Assembly: GCA_003242085.1 (NCBI GenBank)
Contig: QBML01000015.1
Span: 58,237-122,236, forward strand
Reading direction: 5' to 3'
DNA: 64,000 nt
Origin: Pseudanabaena frigida
Lineage (GTDB): Bacteria; Cyanobacteriota; Cyanobacteriia; Pseudanabaenales; Pseudanabaenaceae
Under the pieces are notes generated by a model. It ran no database searches and had not been told where the DNA came from. It saw only the letters and a program-made list of their open reading frames with translations. Positions 35,612 to 45,021 of the stretch are shown here, piece after piece. The position numbers were made by a program, and so were the translations under genes. How positions within the stretch are numbered: the first letter of the stretch is position 1; each line of letters begins with the position of its first letter.

Positions 35612-36673
35612 ATGACAAAAATGATTTCTTTCAAACTCTCCGAACTCGCTTCTGAGCTAGTCGCCGCATTGCCCGATTGTCACTTTGAGTCTGATGGTGA
35701 CGATCCGATCATTACAGGTGTGGCAGCGATCGATAAAGCCCAAGCAGGAGAAATCACTTTTGTTTCATCGTCAAAATTTGTCTCGAAACTCAAAGACACT
35801 CAAGCCAGTGCCGTCATTCTCGATCTGAAAACACCTTCTCCCCTACCCTGCATCCGCACCGCAAACCCACGCATACTATTCGCCAAAGTCCTCGAAAAGT
35901 TTTATCAACCACCCACACCACCCGTTGGCATTCATCCCACTGCCATCCTTGGTGAAGACGTACAACTAGGCGCGAATGTAGCGATCGCGCCCTATGTCGT
36001 CATCAGCGATCGCGTCAAAATTTGTGATAACGTCACCATTTATCCCCATGTCACCATTTACAACGATGTCGAAATTGGCGCTAATACTACGATTCATGCT
36101 AGTTGTGTGATCAGCGATCGTACTCAAATCGGCGCAAATTGTATCTTGCATCCCAATACAGTATTAGGCGGCGATGGCTTTGGCTTCGAGCTAGCTCCCA
36201 ATGGCACATGGTACAAAGTCCCCCAAATCGGGCATGTAATCATTGAAGATAATGTCGAACTTGGCTGCTCCTGCGCCGTTGACCGTCCTGCTGTCGGAGT
36301 AACGATTGTTCACAAAGGGGCGAAACTCGATAATTTTGTCCAAATCGGACATGGTGTGGAAGTGGGAGCGCATTCCGTTCTCGCTTCACAGGTCGGCTTG
36401 GCGGGCGGGGTCACCCTTGGTCATCATGTGGTCATGGCAGGACAAGTCGGCGCAGCTAATCACATCCATATCGGCGATGGTGCAATTATCGGTGCGAAGT
36501 CAGGTATTCCTGGCGATGTTCCCGCAGGTGTGACGATGATGGGCTATCCTGTCGTTCCCGAAAAAGACTGGAAGCGCATTGTCATCGCCGAGCGTCAACT
36601 TCCCGATCTCCTTCGCACAATTCGCAAATTAGAGAAGCGGATTGAGGAACTAGAATCAAAGCTTATTGAATAG
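35612..36673 (+). CDS. lpxD: UDP-3-O-acylglucosamine N-acyltransferase
   Basis: About 353 residues. Adds the second acyl chain during lipid A synthesis. The N-terminal uridine-binding domain (ITGVAAIDKAQAGEITFVSS) precedes a left-handed beta-helix of hexapeptide repeats (VGIHPTAILGEDVQLGANVA onward). The catalytic His lies in FVQIGHGVEVGAHSVLASQV. NTVLGGDGFGFELAPNGTWY is diagnostic. The start is placed at the ATG at 35612; an upstream TTG and a downstream ATG at 35621 are alternatives. No lpxA, lpxC or fabZ is adjacent. Confidence 0.95.
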   Translation: MTKMISFKLSELASELVAALPDCHFESDGDDPIITGVAAIDKAQAGEITFVSSSKFVSKLKDTQASAVILDLKTPSPLPCIRTANPRILFAKVLEKFYQPPTPPVGIHPTAILGEDVQLGANVAIAPYVVISDRVKICDNVTIYPHVTIYNDVEIGANTTIHASCVISDRTQIGANCILHPNTVLGGDGFGFELAPNGTWYKVPQIGHVIIEDNVELGCSCAVDRPAVGVTIVHKGAKLDNFVQIGHGVEVGAHSVLASQVGLAGGVTLGHHVVMAGQVGAANHIHIGDGAIIGAKSGIPGDVPAGVTMMGYPVVPEKDWKRIVIAERQLPDLLRTIRKLEKRIEELESKLIE

Positions 36674-36677
36674 AATT

Positions 36678-36708
36678 TTGGAGAGAGGAGCAAAGCACCT
36701 CTCTCCAA
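36678..36708. repeat. palindrome, 11-bp arms
   Basis: TTGGAGAGAGG and CCTCTCTCCAA around AGCAAAGCA, 4 bp past the lpxD stop. Confidence 0.75.
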
Positions 36709-36711
36709 TTT

Positions 36712-37386
36712 ATGGGTTTGAATATGTTTATTGACTTTCATACACATCACGATCGCAAATCGACCGATCTAATCAATCTGCAAACTCTGCATGTCACCCC
36801 AGAGTTGCAATCTGAGTCATTACCTAATACTTGTAGTCTGGGTTTACATCCTTGGTTTGTGCAATTAGAAACATGGGAATCTGCATGGGCAAATCTCGTG
36901 GTTTTAGCAAAATCTACTAAGGTAATTGCGATCGGGGAATGTGGACTTGATCGCAATATTGATTTGCCAATGGAAGTTCAAATTGCAGTTTTTCAAAGAC
37001 ATATAGAATTAGCTGAAACGTTACAGAAGCCACTTGTAATCCACTGTGTAAAAGCATTTTCAGAGCTAATTGCCTTAAAGAAAAATACTAAATCTTCGAT
37101 TCCTTGGATTATTCACGGCTTTCATAAAAAGATAGAAGTCTTTCAACAGTTGCTCAACCATGATTTCTACTTCTCCCTTGGAACCGCGATTTTAAGCGAT
37201 CGCTCTCCTGTCATTCAGGCGATCGCCACAGTTCCCAATGGTAAATTCTTATTAGAGACTGATGACCGCATAGACGTTACCATCGAGCAAATTTATAATC
37301 GTGCTGCCACATTGCGTCAGGTTCCTTTAGATACGTTGAAATCTCAACTAGTCGAAACTTATCACCAATTGACTAGCTTGAGTTGA
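36712..37386 (+). CDS. TatD-family metal-dependent hydrolase
   Basis: 224 residues. FIDFHTHH carries the first metal-binding HxH, AIGECGLDRNI the Glu, PLVIHCVKAF the next His, and WIIHGFHKK another; KFLLETDDR supplies the final Asp. TatD proteins are 3'-5' DNases/RNases. It is shorter than the usual ~260 residues, and the substrate loop regions are reduced. The start may be the internal ATG at 36724. Its last 39 bases overlap convergently with the 3' end of the SbcD-like gene. Confidence 0.87.
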   Translation: MGLNMFIDFHTHHDRKSTDLINLQTLHVTPELQSESLPNTCSLGLHPWFVQLETWESAWANLVVLAKSTKVIAIGECGLDRNIDLPMEVQIAVFQRHIELAETLQKPLVIHCVKAFSELIALKKNTKSSIPWIIHGFHKKIEVFQQLLNHDFYFSLGTAILSDRSPVIQAIATVPNGKFLLETDDRIDVTIEQIYNRAATLRQVPLDTLKSQLVETYHQLTSLS

Positions 37387-38634
37387 ATCGACCGCAGGAT
37401 CGATTCCATCCATAGCTAAACCGATCTCACTGAGTAGTTCTTGGGCGGCATTCAGCATTTCGGGTTCTAGATTTTTTAAATCTTCGCGAGTACTGAGATA
37501 AGTCTTGAGAGCAGTCATGGGATCGAGGGCTTCGGCAGTGCTGAGGTCGGGCATTCTACTACGTGGATTTTGGCTAACGACTTCAGGAATCAGCGAATAA
37601 TTATGAGCACTTTCCATCGCTTCATGTAATAAGCGATCGTCTATTTGCGCTAACTGCTCGGCTTTGATTTTGTAAATAAGCCTTGCGATCGCTTGATCGA
37701 TTTTCCCTTTCTGAATTGCCTTGAGCAACTTCGCTTGTGGATCTTCCGCTTGTGTGACATCAACTTCTATCGTCCGAAAAGCGCGAGTGGGAATTGGACA
37801 AAACTCAAATTTTACATTCCCCTTTGCCACTTCTAGCCAGCAATATCCTTTAGCCTCATTCTCCTCCCCAAAATCCACGCGCTCAATACTGCCTGGATAA
37901 ACCACAAGTGGCTGAGTGGCAAGAATTTGATGGCGATGCACATGACCGAGTGCCACATAATCGAACGCCTCCCGAGTCAGCATGGACAAGGGAATCGTAA
38001 AGCCTTTCCCTGCCGCCAGAAATCTCTCCGCCCCGTAGGTTGCCGTATCCACCATTACGTGAGCCAGCATAATTGTCGGCAATTGCGGATCTAGTTTTCG
38101 GATTTCTCCTTCGATTACTACTTGCAAGCGATCGATCAAAAATTGGCTTACCTCAGTCATAGAGAAGCCTTCTGTCTCAGCTTTAGTCAGCAAAGTCGAT
38201 CGCGTAATCCAAGGCAAAGTAATAATTTGAATGTCTCCCGCCTCCGTTGCAATCCGATGCGTCGCGATCGTATCGCCCACTGTGAAGTTCGGCACAGCCA
38301 AACTGCGATAAATGGCAAGACTTGCACCACCTATTCCCTGTGAATGTTGATCGTGATTGCCCACCAACAAAACGGTAGGAATCCCTGCATCGGCTAGACG
38401 GCGAAATTGCTTAGCAAAGGCTTGCTGCACTAGCGGTGGCGGCGTAGCATCAGGAAAAGCATCACCACCAAAGAGAACGATATCAGCAGGTTCATTAATT
38501 GCGCGATCGATACAAAGCGTCAACGCAGCTACAAAGTCCTCTAAGCGCGTATTAAGTCCAGTTTGTGGATTCACCTTACCGTGAGTCGTACTTCCAAGAT
38601 GGATATCTGAAAGATGGAGAACTTTAATCTTCAT
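37348..38634 (-). CDS. SbcD-like metallophosphoesterase (exonuclease subunit)
   Basis: 428 residues. MKIKVLHLSDIHLGS opens the calcineurin-like fold; VLFGGDAFPD, LVGNHDQHS, LAHVMVD and LGHVHRHQIL supply the remaining metal ligands. This is the SbcD/Mre11 nuclease layout. The ATG at 38634 overlaps the stop of the upstream 137-residue membrane protein gene (ATGA), so the two are translationally coupled; a GTG further upstream is less likely. No sbcC ATPase gene is adjacent. It could be a repair nuclease or a stand-alone phosphoesterase. Confidence 0.87.
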   Translation of the reverse strand: MKIKVLHLSDIHLGSTTHGKVNPQTGLNTRLEDFVAALTLCIDRAINEPADIVLFGGDAFPDATPPPLVQQAFAKQFRRLADAGIPTVLLVGNHDQHSQGIGGASLAIYRSLAVPNFTVGDTIATHRIATEAGDIQIITLPWITRSTLLTKAETEGFSMTEVSQFLIDRLQVVIEGEIRKLDPQLPTIMLAHVMVDTATYGAERFLAAGKGFTIPLSMLTREAFDYVALGHVHRHQILATQPLVVYPGSIERVDFGEENEAKGYCWLEVAKGNVKFEFCPIPTRAFRTIEVDVTQAEDPQAKLLKAIQKGKIDQAIARLIYKIKAEQLAQIDDRLLHEAMESAHNYSLIPEVVSQNPRSRMPDLSTAEALDPMTALKTYLSTREDLKNLEPEMLNAAQELLSEIGLAMDGIDPAVDSTQASQLVISFD

Positions 38635-39044
38635 AATTTCTCTTCGCAAACCCAACGCCACAAAGGATGACTTTTTCCTTTTTCTTGAATCTTTTTCACT
38701 TGCTTAATCAGCGATCGCCTTTCTCTTTGATTAACTCCCCACAAAATAATCGAACTCTGCCATACCAGAGTAGCAAAGGTCATCGCCACACATATCCCTA
38801 ACCCCAACATCGGCAAGCGATTATAAGCCAATGTTAATCGTACTGCCGCCCATGTAAAGGTAGCAATCCATAGCTCGATATCCGATCGCAAAGCCCAAAT
38901 ACTCGCAGTCCCCACCGTCAGCCACAGAAAGCCATCAAATATCCATCGCAAGTAGGTTTGCACTTCGATTAGACGTTGCACTTGACGATCTAAAAGTTCT
39001 TCAGCAATTGAATCAGACAGAGAATTACTATTATCAGGATTCAT
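38631..39044 (-). CDS. small membrane protein of unknown function
   Basis: 137 residues. A helical N-terminus (EELLDRQVQRLIEVQTYLRW) is followed by about three hydrophobic segments (DGFLWLTVGTASIWAL, IATFTWAAVRLTLAY, LGLGICVAMTFATLVWQ) and a basic tail. I do not recognise a family. Its stop overlaps the ATG of the SbcD-like gene, so the two form an operon, with no functional link evident. Confidence 0.78.
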   Translation of the reverse strand: MNPDNSNSLSDSIAEELLDRQVQRLIEVQTYLRWIFDGFLWLTVGTASIWALRSDIELWIATFTWAAVRLTLAYNRLPMLGLGICVAMTFATLVWQSSIILWGVNQRERRSLIKQVKKIQEKGKSHPLWRWVCEEKL

Positions 39045-39127
39045 ATATCAGCATTCAAAACATCATCAACCGTTAGTTTACGAATTGTCGTAATCATAGT
39101 CATTTTCCTAAGAACTACATCATAGCT

Positions 39128-39168
39128 CTAATACTAAGGGCGACGCATAGCGTCGCCCTTAGTATTAG
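39128..39168. repeat. palindrome, 19-bp arms, at the secF 3' end
   Basis: CTAATACTAAGGGCGACGC and its complement with loop ATA. The right arm contains the secF stop codon. Confidence 0.87.
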
Positions 39169-40127
39169 TTTGCCTGAAGTGGAGGTTGGCTGAGCGTCGA
39201 AGCTTTACGACCTCGCCACCAAGCCAGCAAAATACTGGCGTTAAAGATACTGGAATATGCACCAGACAAGAAGCCGATAATCAAGGCTAGAGAGAAAAAT
39301 CTCAGAGTAGCTCCGCCAAACAAGAAAATCGCGATCAGTGGAAGTGTTGCGGTAAGGGTGGTATTGATAGATCGCGCCAAAGTTTGATTGACAGAAGCAT
39401 TGACGAGATCGTTAAAATTGGTCGCTCCAGCGTCAAGTTTTACATTTTCCCGAATGCGATCGTAAATCACCACTGTGTCATTGACTGAGAAACCGCAAAT
39501 CGTCAGCATCGCCACAATAAACAAGCTATCAATTTCAACATCGAACATTAGCCCCAGCATGGCAAATACACCAGCGGTAACGAGGATGTCGTGAAACAAA
39601 GCAATAATTGCAAAGGTAGCGTAATCTGGCTTAAATCTAAATGCTAAATAAACACCGATACCCGCAAAAGACAATACGAGGGCAAGCAATCCATTTCTCA
39701 GTACCTGCTGTCCGACCGATGGTCCCACTTCATCAATTTGTGACTTTTTAGGATCGACTTCGCCATATTGCTTCAAAGCATCGGTAATTGTAGTCTTTAA
39801 CTTGTCTCGTTCATCAGTTGAAAGATGTGCCGTCCTTACAGAGATACCTTTGAGGTCTTTACCTTCAACTAGCTGCACTACGCTATTAGCAAAACCTTTA
39901 CTTTCTACTACTTGCCGTACAACACCGACATCGATCGCTTTGCCGCAATTACCATTGTTACAAGACAAACTCAGGGTGATACTAGATCCACCAGTAAAGT
40001 CAATCCCCAATCGCAAGGGAGAACCTAATTGCTGAAAAGACAATATCATTGCCACGATACCAGCCAAAATTACTGCCGTCGAAATCGTGATGTAAAGACG
40101 ACCATTTTTGATTACATCTAATTTCAT
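39165..40127 (-). CDS. secF: protein translocase subunit SecF
   Basis: 320 residues, six membrane helices. LGIDFTGGSSITLSLS is the first conserved motif, and LIVAMLTICGFSVNDTVVIYDRIRE the second, in the helix 4-5 region. With SecD it uses the proton motive force to help exported proteins leave SecYEG. The extracytoplasmic loop contains a CNNGNC segment. The start overlaps the secD stop (ATGA), so the two are translationally coupled. Confidence 0.97.
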   Translation of the reverse strand: MKLDVIKNGRLYITISTAVILAGIVAMILSFQQLGSPLRLGIDFTGGSSITLSLSCNNGNCGKAIDVGVVRQVVESKGFANSVVQLVEGKDLKGISVRTAHLSTDERDKLKTTITDALKQYGEVDPKKSQIDEVGPSVGQQVLRNGLLALVLSFAGIGVYLAFRFKPDYATFAIIALFHDILVTAGVFAMLGLMFDVEIDSLFIVAMLTICGFSVNDTVVIYDRIRENVKLDAGATNFNDLVNASVNQTLARSINTTLTATLPLIAIFLFGGATLRFFSLALIIGFLSGAYSSIFNASILLAWWRGRKASTLSQPPLQAN

Positions 40128-41623
40128 AGGACTGCACCACTCGTATTATCTTTTGTATTGTCTTTTTTACTATCCAGCGATTGATCTGGTTGATCTTCCA
40201 CAGTCTCTTCTTCAGCTGCCTTAGCTATCTTACCAAAGGCTTTTACTCCATAGTATTCAGGCTTGCGGAAGTTAGGATTGCCAATCATTGCTAACATCAG
40301 CGATCGGCTCAGAGTAACTGCGGTAAACACACTGACTAGAACGCCAACCCCAAGAGTGACAGCAAATCCCTTCACAAATCCTGAGCCAAGCCAGAACAAA
40401 GCAAAACAGGAAATTAATGTAGTTACATGGCTATCGAGAATACTCGACCATGCGCGATAGAAACCTGCTTCAACTGACTTATATAATGTCCGTCCAGATC
40501 TCAGTTCTTCCTTAGTCCGTTCAAAAATGAGGACGTTAGCATCCACAGCGATACCAATACTGAGAATAAAACCTGCAATGCCAGGTAAGGTCAGCACCAC
40601 ACCTAGCAAACTAAAGGAGGCAAAGGTAATCACCGCATAGGTAATCAGGGCAATATCCGCAACCACACCCAAAATGCGGTAGTAAAGCACCATGAAAACT
40701 ATTACTAGTGCTAGTCCTGCGACACCAGCATAAATACTACTAAGGATGCTTTCTGCTCCAAGAGTTGCGCCGACAGTGCGATTCTCAACAATTTCTACAG
40801 GTACTGGCAATGCCCCTGCGCGTAACTGCAAAGCTAATTCATTTGCAGTGTCTAGAGTAAAGTTTCCTTCAATTACAGCACGTCCACCCGTAATCCCTTT
40901 CCCTTGAAATTGTGGACCGACAGAGGGATAACTAATCAATTTATCATCTAGGAAAATCCCTAAAACTCTTCCTGTCCCACCAATTTCGCCAGTGGTTTTG
41001 GCAAATAGATCGCCGCCTTTATCATCAAAGGTCAGGACGACTAGCCAAGAATCTGGACCATTGCCTGTGGGTGAGGCAACCGCGTCTTTGAGCATATTGC
41101 CTGTTAAGCCTGTGCGCTCAAAAATTCCTTTAACAGCTTCGACACTCTTTTTATATTCTGTTTCGTTATCAGCGATCGCCTTTTGATCGCCAGAATTTTT
41201 CAGGATTTCGCGCTGAATTGTCGCCGCCTGCTGAATTTGCAATCTTGCCCTTAGCTCGCTCTCAGTACCTTTCTTTTGCTTGCGAAAATCAAGCTGAGCA
41301 GTCGTACCAAGCACGCGCTCAGCTTGCGTAGGATCGTTTACCCCTGGTAGCTGCACGACTAGTTGATTATTTCCCGACAGCAAAATTGTCGCTTCGGAAA
41401 CTCCTAAGCCATTAATACGCTGCTCCACCACAAACTTGGCAGTTTCCATGATGCGCGGCGTAATTTCATTAATACCTTGTTCGGGATTTATTTTTGCTTG
41501 GAGTGTAAGCTGTGCACCACCTCGGAGATCCAAACCCAACTTGGGTGGATGACTGATGATTAGATACACAGCCCCTAATAAAATTGCCAGTACAAAGGCA
41601 AGCAGGCGGCTTTGTTTACCCAT
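40124..41623 (-). CDS. secD: protein translocase subunit SecD
   Basis: 499 residues. LGLDLRGGAQLTLQAK, the large P1 head (residues about 40-290, with LQLRAGALPVPVEIVENRTV) and ILSIGIAVDANVLIFERTKEEL are SecD signatures. Six helices follow the expected layout, and a Lys/Asp-rich tail ends the protein. It is the first gene of secD-secF. A damaged extra copy of its 5' half lies just upstream. Confidence 0.97.
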   Translation of the reverse strand: MGKQSRLLAFVLAILLGAVYLIISHPPKLGLDLRGGAQLTLQAKINPEQGINEITPRIMETAKFVVEQRINGLGVSEATILLSGNNQLVVQLPGVNDPTQAERVLGTTAQLDFRKQKKGTESELRARLQIQQAATIQREILKNSGDQKAIADNETEYKKSVEAVKGIFERTGLTGNMLKDAVASPTGNGPDSWLVVLTFDDKGGDLFAKTTGEIGGTGRVLGIFLDDKLISYPSVGPQFQGKGITGGRAVIEGNFTLDTANELALQLRAGALPVPVEIVENRTVGATLGAESILSSIYAGVAGLALVIVFMVLYYRILGVVADIALITYAVITFASFSLLGVVLTLPGIAGFILSIGIAVDANVLIFERTKEELRSGRTLYKSVEAGFYRAWSSILDSHVTTLISCFALFWLGSGFVKGFAVTLGVGVLVSVFTAVTLSRSLMLAMIGNPNFRKPEYYGVKAFGKIAKAAEEETVEDQPDQSLDSKKDNTKDNTSGAVL

Positions 41624-41733
41624 ATTTTTTTAGAGCTTTTTTATATAGCTGTTTTGTAAAGTTGTCTTTAGATAGCTTTACTTAGAGCCAAAGTGAAAAG
41701 AAGAAATTTTTAGACATCTGCCATCATAACCCA

Positions 41734-42398
41734 CTACTTAGGCAAAGATCCTGCTCGTAGCTGTGAGGCTAACTCGGTTGCTAACTCTTGCGTAAAGTAG
41801 CCTGTAATGACTGCCCGCCCACCTGTAATACCTTTACCTTGATATTCAGAATCAACAGTTGGTGAGCTAATTGATTTCTCGTTCAGGAATATGCCTAAAG
41901 CAAGTCCAGTTCCAGCAATTTCTCTAGTAACTTTCGTAAATAGATCGCTACCCTTGTTATTAAAGGTGAGCGAAATTTGCCAAGCGCCATTTTCATAGTT
42001 TGAAGGAATAGCCACAGCATCTTTGAGCATATTGCCAGTCAAACCTATGGATTCAAATATTTCTTGAATTTTTTTGAGGCTCTCTTGGTATGCAAATTCA
42101 TTTTTTGCGATCGCCTCGCGATCTTTACTATTCTTAAGGAGTTCTTGCTGAAATAGAATCTCTTTCTGAATTTGTAGTCTCGTTCTTAGCTCATTCTCAG
42201 TACCTTTTTTTGCTTGCGAATATCTAGTCGGAAGTTAGTAATGCTCACATTCTCAGCTTGAGCAAAATTGTTTGCGCTCAAGATCTGCGCGAACAGTTGA
42301 TTATTTACTGACAGCAAAATTACGAATACAAAGACAGTAAGACGGCTTTGTTTAACCATTTTGAGAAATTTTTGATTGACTTTATTCAGAACTAACAT
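41734..42398 (-). pseudogene. partial, frameshifted secD copy
   Basis: Three pieces match SecD in order. MVKQSRLTVFVFVILL (from 42359) matches its start, VNNQLFAQILSANNFAQAEN matches NNQLVVQLPGVNDPTQAER after a ~60-residue deletion, then RKQKK at a short A run. In the next frame GTENELRTRLQIQ... continues to GKGITGGRAVITGYFTQEL and ends at LRAGSLPK, about residue 225 of SecD. The change is one lost base at CAAAAAAAGG where secD has CAAAAGAAAGG. The remaining frames are open for over 100 codons, so the decay is mild. It could also make a small exported P1-head protein if a -1 slip occurs at A-AAA-AAG. Confidence 0.82.
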
Positions 42399-42827
42399 CG
42401 AGTTATAGCGTTTCTTAGTCTGGTGAAGTATAGTTTTTTCGTCTTCGGTGGGGAAACAAACCTATAGCCGTGCTTGCCTGAAAAGCACTATAAGAGCTAT
42501 AAAAATGATGATTAGTGAGTAATTTGACTTATTTCTTTAGACTGATATTTTTAACTAAATTTTGAATGCTTAAATCATAGGTGATCTCCAATCATCAGAA
42601 ATACCAATTACAGCAGGGAATTTATCGATCGTTTAATGGCTTTATAAGCTCTTTACCATTACTTGCATAAAGCTTTGTAATACAGCCTACGCAAATTGTT
42701 GCGGGTAAACGGTAAACTATATCAAAGCTGAAATTTAGGTTGGATTTGTGAGATCTCGTATCGAGCGAGTCTTTTCCGAAGACTGGCTAAATTATTATAT
42801 CGATCTCTTTTCTGGAGCGAACTGACT
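42399..42827. other. 429-bp gene-free stretch upstream of rbp
   Basis: AT-rich, no supported frame and no strong palindrome. The last ~100 bases presumably carry the rbp promoter and leader. Confidence 0.55.
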
Positions 42828-43112
42828 GTGACTATTTACGTTGGAAATTTGTCTTATCAAGCTGCTAAAGACGACTTAACAAGCGTCTTTTCAGACTACG
42901 GCACTGTCAAGCGTGTGCAATTGCCTACCGACCAAGAAACGGGTCGGGTTCGTGGCTTCGCCTTTGTGGATATGGAGGACGATGCTCAGGAAGAAGCGGC
43001 GATCGCTGCGCTGAATGAAGCCGAATGGATGGGACGAACTCTGCGCGTTAATAAGGCTAAACCTCGTGGCGAACGTACCAACGATCGCCCTAGAGGTCGT
43101 GGCTACGCCTAA
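42828..43112 (+). CDS. rbp: RRM RNA-binding protein (cyanobacterial Rbp)
   Basis: 94 residues: a single RNA recognition motif with RNP-2 IYVGNLSY and RNP-1 RGFAFVDM, and EWMGRTLRVNKAKPRGER as the end of the domain. The Gly-rich tail of many Rbp proteins is reduced to a short Arg-rich end. Cyanobacterial Rbp proteins are often cold-induced and help localise photosystem mRNAs. The start is GTG at 42828. Confidence 0.95.
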   Translation: MTIYVGNLSYQAAKDDLTSVFSDYGTVKRVQLPTDQETGRVRGFAFVDMEDDAQEEAAIAALNEAEWMGRTLRVNKAKPRGERTNDRPRGRGYA

Positions 43113-43182
43113 AGCCTAATTAATTGCCAAGATCGCAAAGAATGCATAGCTATTCTTTGCGATTTGCGGCTGCAAACTCAAT

Positions 43183-43965
43183 ATGAGCAAATATCTGAAT
43201 GCATTAAAATTATTTTGGTCAACTGCGATCGCTGCGGAACTGGAATATCGAATTAACTTTGCGATCGCTGCGCTCAGTAGCCTTGGCAATTTAGTAGGAA
43301 GTTTGTTCGGGCTGTTTTTGTTTTATCGAACTGGTTATACATTTGCGGGATGGCGCTGGGAAGAAGCAATCATTGTGCTTGGTATATTCACAATCTTGGA
43401 AGGGTTTTCAAGTACATTTCTGTCTCCAAACTTAAGCAAAATCGTTGGACACGTGCAGAATGGCACATTAGATTTTGTACTTTTAAAACCGATTAGTAGC
43501 CAGTTTTGGCTTTCGGCAAGAGCAATATCACCTTGGGGCTTTCCTAATCTAATTTTTGGTTGCGGCATCTCTATATATGCTGGTAGCAAATTGGGATTGG
43601 GATTTAGCAATTATCTTTTGAGTCTAATTCCTCTAACTTTTGGTTGCCTTAGCCTTTACAGCATTTGGTTTATTTTGGGGGCAACTAGCATCTGGTTTGT
43701 AAAAATTTATAACGTTACTGAGGTTTTACGAGGCTTAATGGAGGCTGGGCGATATCCAATGGCAGCCTATCCTGTCTCTTACCGTTTCTTTTTTACCTTT
43801 ATCGTACCGATCGCTTTTTTAACTACTGTCCCAGCTGAAACGCTGTTGGGGAGAGTCGAACCAGCATGGATTGTAGGTTCTATGCTATTGGCGATCGCTC
43901 TACTCTTTGCTTCAAATCAATTTTGGCGCTTTGCCCTTCGTTTTTACACTAGTGCATCTAGCTAA
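43183..43965 (+). CDS. ABC-2 type transporter permease
   Basis: 260 residues with about six membrane helices. NFAIAALSSLGNLVGSLFGL, GHVQNGTLDFVLLKPISSQF and MEAGRYPMAAYPVSYRFFFT follow the ABC-2 (DUF990-like) permease family, usually encoded with an ATPase and a second permease. Neither is present in the window. The substrate is unknown. The gene ends within a palindrome and is followed by ycf3. Confidence 0.87.
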   Translation: MSKYLNALKLFWSTAIAAELEYRINFAIAALSSLGNLVGSLFGLFLFYRTGYTFAGWRWEEAIIVLGIFTILEGFSSTFLSPNLSKIVGHVQNGTLDFVLLKPISSQFWLSARAISPWGFPNLIFGCGISIYAGSKLGLGFSNYLLSLIPLTFGCLSLYSIWFILGATSIWFVKIYNVTEVLRGLMEAGRYPMAAYPVSYRFFFTFIVPIAFLTTVPAETLLGRVEPAWIVGSMLLAIALLFASNQFWRFALRFYTSASS

Positions 43966-44005
43966 ACTTAACGTAATGGCAACATGAATTGCCATTACGT
44001 TAAGT
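43966..44005 (+). terminator. palindrome past the ABC-2 permease gene
   Basis: 17-bp perfect arms 43966-43982 and 43989-44005 with loop CATGAA, starting 1 bp after the stop. Confidence 0.82.
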
Positions 44006-44064
44006 GCCCCTTCTGCTTTCTTTGATATGCTAATTAACAACTGACTGCAAATTTATAAAGAACT

Positions 44065-44577
44065 ATGCCTAGATCGCAACGTAATGACAACTTCGTCGAT
44101 CAAACCTTTACCGTTATTGCCGACACAATTCTAAAACTTTTCCCTGCTAGTCAGAGAGAAAAAGAAGCTTTTGCTTACTATCGTGATGGTATGTCAGCTC
44201 AAGGGGATGGTGAATATGCTGAAGCCCTAGCTAACTATGAGGAAGCGCTTAAACTTGAGGAGAATTCCTACGATCGCAGCTACGTGTATTACAACATGGG
44301 ATTGATCCATGCTAGCAATGGCGATCACGACAAAGCCCTTGAGTTTTACGAACAAGCGATCGACCTCAATCCTCGAATGCCACAAGCCCTGAATAATGTC
44401 GCTGTGATTTATCACCATAAAGGGGAAAATGCTCAAGATGAAGAGCAAGCTGAAAAATATTTCAATGTTGCTGCCGATCATTGGGTGAGAGCAATTCGCC
44501 TTGCGCCAAACAACTATATCGAAGCTCAAAACTGGTTAAAAACTACTGGTAGAGCTGACATTAACTTGTTCTTCTAG
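44065..44577 (+). CDS. ycf3: photosystem I assembly protein Ycf3
   Basis: 170 residues. [20 protein letters not shown] is the conserved start. Three TPRs follow ([60 protein letters not shown]). Ycf3 acts as a chaperone for PsaA/PsaB assembly at the thylakoid. The length and the ending [13 protein letters not shown] are normal. gatC lies 92 bp downstream on the same strand. Confidence 0.97.
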   Translation: MPRSQRNDNFVDQTFTVIADTILKLFPASQREKEAFAYYRDGMSAQGDGEYAEALANYEEALKLEENSYDRSYVYYNMGLIHASNGDHDKALEFYEQAIDLNPRMPQALNNVAVIYHHKGENAQDEEQAEKYFNVAADHWVRAIRLAPNNYIEAQNWLKTTGRADINLFF

Positions 44578-44669
44578 ATAGATTTGCTTAGTTCTTTTCC
44601 TAAAGTCTTAAAACAAGGGGGCTTAGACACCTTGCGCTAATATTATTTGCTTACACATATATAAAAATC

Positions 44670-44960
44670 ATGATTGACAGAGAGCAAGTTCGCCATGTTG
44701 CCCGTCTAGGACGTTTGCAATTAACAGAAGCCGAAGAAATTGCTTTCACTAAGCAACTAGATAGCATTTTGGATTATTTTCAACAGTTAAATGAACTAGA
44801 TCCTTTATTAGAAGGAGTCGAACCCACGACTCGTGCCGTCAACACTGTAAATATTACCCGTCCCGATACCCTGCAACCCTTTGGGGATCGCGAGATTTTA
44901 CTCAACTGTGCCCCCGATCGCGAAGAAGATTTTTTCCGCGTGCCACAAATTATGGGATAG
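44670..44960 (+). CDS. gatC: Asp/Glu-tRNA amidotransferase subunit C
   Basis: 96 residues. VRHVARLGRLQLTEAEEIAF and LDSILDYFQQLNELD are typical, with GVEPTTRAVN and the end DREEDFFRVPQIM. The GatCAB enzyme makes Gln-tRNA(Gln) by amidation. gatA and gatB are not adjacent, as usual in cyanobacteria. Confidence 0.96.
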   Translation: MIDREQVRHVARLGRLQLTEAEEIAFTKQLDSILDYFQQLNELDPLLEGVEPTTRAVNTVNITRPDTLQPFGDREILLNCAPDREEDFFRVPQIMG

Positions 44961-45021
44961 ATAGATCTAACGATCTGGTTAAGAGCTTAAGGCAGATGAT
45001 TTATATCAAAACCATAAAATT

